A DNA stretch of 64,000 nt, taken from NCBI RefSeq assembly GCF_019703515.2, contig NC_059373.1, positions 17,560,281 to 17,624,280 of the forward strand, in the 5' to 3' direction. The position numbers and the translations under genes were made by a program. This document shows positions 60,401 through 64,000 of the stretch, piece after piece. The DNA is from Myxocyprinus asiaticus. Lineage: Eukaryota; Chordata; Actinopteri; Cypriniformes; Catostomidae. A model generated the notes under the pieces. It searched no databases, was not told where the DNA came from, and worked only from the letters and a program-made list of their open reading frames with translations. The stretch's first letter is position 1. The number at the start of each line of letters is the position of its first letter.

Positions 60401-61285
60401 TAGTTTTTTGCAAAACTGTCTTATTTAGACACGATACCATACACTTTGCAAACTCTGGCAAAGCACCTATTTTAGCCTATTTTTTGCCTGGTAACTTCTA
60501 AACTAACTTGAAACACCAGACGAATCAATTATATAAATCTGTCAATTGTACATAATATGTGCTGAACATACAGAAAGCTGAAATGGATAAGAATGTATTT
60601 TCTTTTTTTCTTTTCTTTTTTTTCTTTTTTTTCATGTTTTAAAGTGCATACTGTTTAAAGCATGCAAATTTTGATTTTTGATCATATCTAAAGCTGAGAC
60701 AAAAGTTAGTGGGACCTTTTAGTTTTAGTTCCAGAACTATTTAAAGATTTACTTTTATATAAATGCCACATCACAGATTTAAACTGTTATTATTTTCCAA
60801 TATTTCATCAAAGGATAGCCCCATGCCTATCCAAAGGTCTGGGCTAAGCCTCAAATATCCACTGATCCTAGAGCTACCCCTGTGCTAATGTACTCCTAAA
60901 AGATGACAATATTAACTTTTAGCATTAAAACACATTTAAAATTTGTAGTTATCTTGCACTGCAGAGAATTTTGTCCAGTCTCTGGAATAACAATGTCTTC
61001 CCCTTAATAACACTTGCAACTGACTAACATGTTGTAAATCAAAAGAACAAACCCTTTGATATCCATCTATCAATTTTCTATACCGCTTATACTATGTAGG
61101 GTTGCAGGGGGTGCTTGAGCCTATGCCTATGCGTAAATGTATTTTGTTTTAAAGATATTTAGCTATCTTTACTGGAAAACAATACAAAGATACTGTGCTG
61201 ATTTAGAATAGGACTCTGTGCACTGTAAAGTAATGTTATTCATCAGCATGAGCTCAATTCTTCTCTGTTTAATGTTTTCCTTCAG
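57469..61285. other. Intron 15 (3.8 kb)
   Basis: A Tc1-like remnant around 57690-57840 (GCATGCACTCGAGCTGGCAT), dispersed repeats at 59800-59960 and 61130-61200, and a T/C run at 60601-60632. The rest is AT-rich intron. The acceptor GTTTTCCTTCAG ends at 61285. Confidence 0.75.
59800..59960. repeat. Dispersed repeat related to 29755-30065
   Basis: GTCTCTTTGTCTTGTTTTTC with AAAATATCTTATTTAT and TTTTAAAGACCAATTTTAG resemble the inverse of the TACTGGAAAACAAGAC repeat. A weak match. A further short copy (TTTACTGGAAAACAATACAA) is at 61168. Confidence 0.35.
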
Positions 61286-61459
61286 CCGTCACCTGTGCAG
61301 CTCCTCCGCCTATCTCCAACGGCCTCTTGGAGGGCCGTGACTTTGAATGGGGCACCAGCGTGAGTTACAGCTGCTCTCCAGGCTATGAGCTCTCTTTCCC
61401 TGCCATCCTCACCTGCGTGGGCAATGGCACATGGAGTGGTGAAGTGCCCCAGTGCCTGC
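61286..61459 (+). CDS. csmd3: csmd3 exon P: sushi 25
   Basis: A 174-bp exon (58 codons), phase 1 at both ends. Donor GTGAGT at 61460. It reads [20 protein letters not shown] and ends VPQCL. Cysteines in TCAA, YSCSPG, LTCVGN and PQCL; sequon NGT in [27 protein letters not shown] and EVPQCL are almost the CSMD3 text as I recall it. It is the last exon seen; the next sushi (expected to start near PKFCGDPG) is not found by 64000. Confidence 0.97.
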
Positions 61460-61663
61460 GTGAGTACTTGTATTGCTCTGTTAATATTAATCAAAGTGTC
61501 TGGTTCATCGCTTGCAACTCCATGCATGCCAACATTTGCCCAAAAAAAGCAACTTTCCCAAAAGCAGAAATTTCTAACCCACTTCTTATCTACATCTTAT
61601 CTATAGTACTTGCACTTGCCAAGGATGTGATGATCAGACATTGATTGAAATAATCTTTATTAG

Positions 61664-61942
61664 CAGGTTTCCCATGGTCATGGAAAACCTGGAAATATCA
61701 GTGTATTTTAAAATTGAGATTTCTAGGCCTCTAAAAGTCATGGAAGTTAGTCAAATCTTAAAGACTCGAGGAAAACATGGGCATTTCTGTAGTGAAGGTA
61801 ACTATTTCTAGTTATGCTCATCTCTCACATATTTTATCAGCTACACATTGTGCTTTGTTAAAAAGCCTTATTCAGTAATCAAATGACTGGAAAGGTCATG
61901 GAAAGTCATGGGATTCATGGGTCAAAAAGTGTGGGAACCTTG
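61664..61942. mobile_element. Palindromic hAT-like MITE, 280 bp
   Basis: CAGGTTTCCCATGGTCATGG on the left and TCAAAAAGTGTGGGAACCTTG on the right. TCATGGAAAACCTGGAAAT and GGAAAGGTCATGGAAAGTCA lie near the respective ends. Related to 21010-21396. Confidence 0.6.
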
Positions 61943-63105
61943 TATTGATCACTGTAGGTAAACAGCTTCATGATTGCTGCTGGTTCTGTTGAATTAGATT
62001 CTAATATTTGTTTAGGACACTAGATAAGGTGGGCTAAGCATGGTATTTGTGACCTTTTGCATATCATACCCAAATTGATAGTTTCAGTTAAAAAGAAAAA
62101 TGTCCATTAAGTTCAGTCAGGAAACTTTACATATTCAACATGCGCAAGCTGGTACTGTAGGTCCTCCCTGTGCAATCTCTTTAGCCAATCAGCTTGTTTA
62201 CATAATAAGTTGATTGCTATAATATTGTTGAATGTTATAATACAATTCTTGAATGCTATAATATTAATAAAATAAAAACATTCCAAGAGGTGTCATGACT
62301 GAATTATAGAACGGCTTGTTCCTGGATGGGGTGTCTCTTAAAAAGAAGGCAGAACAAACCTGAGTGTTTATGTCCTATGACAGTTTCAGTCAACTTCAAC
62401 ACAACCAGCCATCTATGATGTTATGAATATAGATTTGGAAATCTTACAGAGACTGCATGATAATTTAAAGTTTAAAAGCCTTGTTATCCAAAAGGTACCC
62501 TTGTTTTAGCTCTCACATGAAACAACAGCATCTCATGTAAAAAATAAATAAATAAATAACTTTGTTCAAGAATGAGTGTATCTCTGACTTTGTCAGTGTA
62601 CTGATTTCTTTTTCCATCTCTTTCTTTTCCACACTTATTTTATGTCTTGACAGCATATCTATAACTCACTAAGAACATTCAAGTTTTTGTAGTGCTAGAT
62701 CTCAGGCACAGTAGTTTGACCAGCATATTTATGATGGATTAGCCTGCTGGTGACGTCAACCTAGTGACTGATTTTTCCTCCAGAGACCAGTTGTTTGCCT
62801 GTCAGTGGCAGGGTCATGTCTAATGTTCACACATTGGCCTTTGAGGCTTGGCTCTTCCCCCAATATTCTTTGACTATTTTTCAAAATTATATTTCTTTTT
62901 CTCTCTTTCTGGACCTTAAATTGGTAGATATTAAGGATAAAGTGACTCTCTCCCTTAGGGGTGGGCGGTATGATTAAAATCTTATATCATGGTGTGACTC
63001 ATTGTGTCATGTCGATGGTATATGTCACAATGTAGATATATATTTGGCAGAAATTAAACCAAAAATGATTTATATTACTATTACATAACCACATAGTAAT
63101 GCATT

Positions 63106-63114
63106 ATATATATA

Positions 63115-63167
<53 letters not shown>

Positions 63168-63196
63168 CATATATATATGTATATATATATACACAC
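63106..63196. repeat. Compound TA/GT/TA/CA microsatellite
   Basis: (TA)n, (GT)n of about 32 bp, (TA)n with ATACATATATATG interruptions, then ACACACAC directly at the left end of the foldback Tc1 remnant. Confidence 0.9.
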
Positions 63197-63801
63197 ACCG
63201 ATCAGCTTTTGTTTTTGGCACCATTCTGAGTAAATTCTAGAGACTGTTGTGTGTGAAAATCCCAGGAAATCAGCAGTTACAGAAATACTCAAACCAGCCC
63301 GTCTGGCACTAACAATCATCCATGCGATTATCTAATCAGCCAATCGTGTGGCTGCAGTGCATAAAATCATGCAGATACGGGTCAGGAGCTTCAGTTAATG
63401 TTCACATCAACCATCAGAATGGGGAAAAAATTTGATCTCAGTGATTTGGACCGTGGCATGATTGTTGGTGCCAGATGGGCTGGTTTGAATATTTCTGTAA
63501 TCTCATGTTGATCTCCTGGGATTTTCATGCACAACAGTCTCTAGAATTTTCTTCCGAATGGTGCCAAAAACAAAAATCATCCAGTGAGTGGCAGTTCTGT
63601 GGACAGAAATGCCTTGTTGATGAGAGAGGTCAACGGAGAATAGACAAAGTCTATGGTAACTCAGATAACCCCTCTGTACAATCGTGGTGTGAAGAATAGC
63701 ATCTCAGAATGCTGTTCTGAGATGCGGGTTGGCGCTGTTTTGATGGCATGAGAGGGACCTACACAATATTAGGCAGGTGGTTTTAATGTTGTGGCTGATC
63801 G

Positions 63802-63806
<5 letters not shown>
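63195..63806. mobile_element. Foldback non-autonomous Tc1-like element
   Basis: Ends ACACCGATCAGC and GCTGATCGGTGT are exact inverses. Inside, 63209-63325 (TTTTGTTTTTGGCACCATTC and on) is repeated in inverse at 63450-63580. A remnant transposase start is readable at 63420 (MGKKFDLSDLDRGMIVGARW, then FSSEWCQKQKSSSEW). It carries a stop near 63510 and is truncated. TA microsatellites lie on both sides. Confidence 0.8.

Positions 63807-63872
<66 letters not shown>
63807..63872. repeat. TA microsatellite
   Basis: About 60 bp of pure TA, directly after the GTGTGTGTG end of the foldback Tc1 element. Confidence 0.95.
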
Positions 63873-63873
<1 letters not shown>

Positions 63874-64000
63874 CAGTGTATTAAATACTTTACAAATGAA
63901 ATGTACTTTATCTCTTTTAAATATTTTCTTTTTTTTATTGGAACTTGATGGATGCAAACCTAAAGATAAGATTTGTCATAACAAATGAATGATAAGCAAA

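Larger units (their letters stand above)
61460..64000. other. Start of the next intron
   Basis: From the donor GTGAGT at 61460 to the window end. It holds a hAT-like repeat (61664-61942), an AAAT microsatellite (about 62541-62559), a worn hAT end (GGGGTGGGCGGTATG at about 62959), TA and GT microsatellites, and a foldback Tc1 remnant (63195-63806). No exon is seen. Confidence 0.8.

Noticed and set aside
62784..62977. Text reading TSCLPVSGRVMS near 62790 as a possible next sushi exon
   Set aside because: Only one cysteine in a short frame, then a stop; lacks the FCGDPG start and the YSC/WSG pattern expected for sushi 26.

Overview
The window is a stretch of vertebrate nuclear genome. The sparse exons, GT/AG introns, AT-rich introns, and the mix of hAT-type MITEs, Tc1-like transposons, tRNA-derived SINEs and a DIRS retroelement suggest a teleost, most likely a cyprinid-type fish. 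No complete gene is present. The window lies entirely inside one very large plus-strand gene of the CSMD (CUB and Sushi multiple domains) family.

I find sixteen internal exons: 872-952, 3224-3337, 6078-6266, 6750-6896, 17419-17607, 21515-21700, 24456-24650, 24762-24935, 26223-26396, 30142-30315, 31973-32158, 33855-34028, 49762-49944, 54373-54549, 57289-57468 and 61286-61459. Joined, they give 899 uninterrupted codons, and every intron is phase 1. The order is the late part of a CSMD ectodomain: one sushi (CCP) domain split over two exons, the last CUB domain split over two exons, then twelve consecutive sushi domains, one per exon. By comparison with CSMD proteins as I remember them, these are sushi 13, CUB 14 and sushi 14-25. 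The first part of the gene lies upstream. Sushi 26-28, the transmembrane segment and the short cytoplasmic tail should lie downstream. Residues fit CSMD3 better than CSMD1 or CSMD2. That is from memory, and the teleost a/b copy is not resolved.

All the rest is intron, heavily colonised by mobile DNA. Intron 4 (6897-17418) holds hAT-like MITEs, a SINE, a 2.9-kb internally deleted DIRS-type tyrosine-recombinase retroelement and a nearly intact 1.6-kb Tc1-like element with a broken transposase. Intron 12 (34029-49761, 15.7 kb) holds an 1.1-kb TG...CA element with an exact 5-bp target duplication inserted into an older MITE, a second TG...CA (solo-LTR-like) element with an internal 500-bp tandem duplication, nested MITEs, and a 1.3-kb polypyrimidine tract that runs up to the acceptor of the next exon. 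Other introns carry at least ten copies of one palindromic MITE family (ends like AAAGGGATAGTTCACCC / GGGTGAACTATCCCTTT), several hAT MITEs with 8-bp target duplications, a hybrid Tc1 element, and a foldback Tc1 relic.

I did not find an undescribed gene system. The items most worth checking are the polypyrimidine tract with repeated decoy splice acceptors, the deleted DIRS element with two inward-facing TATA promoters, the two GC-rich TG...CA elements, and the hybrid Tc1 element. Everything here is by eye; I ran no alignment or database search.
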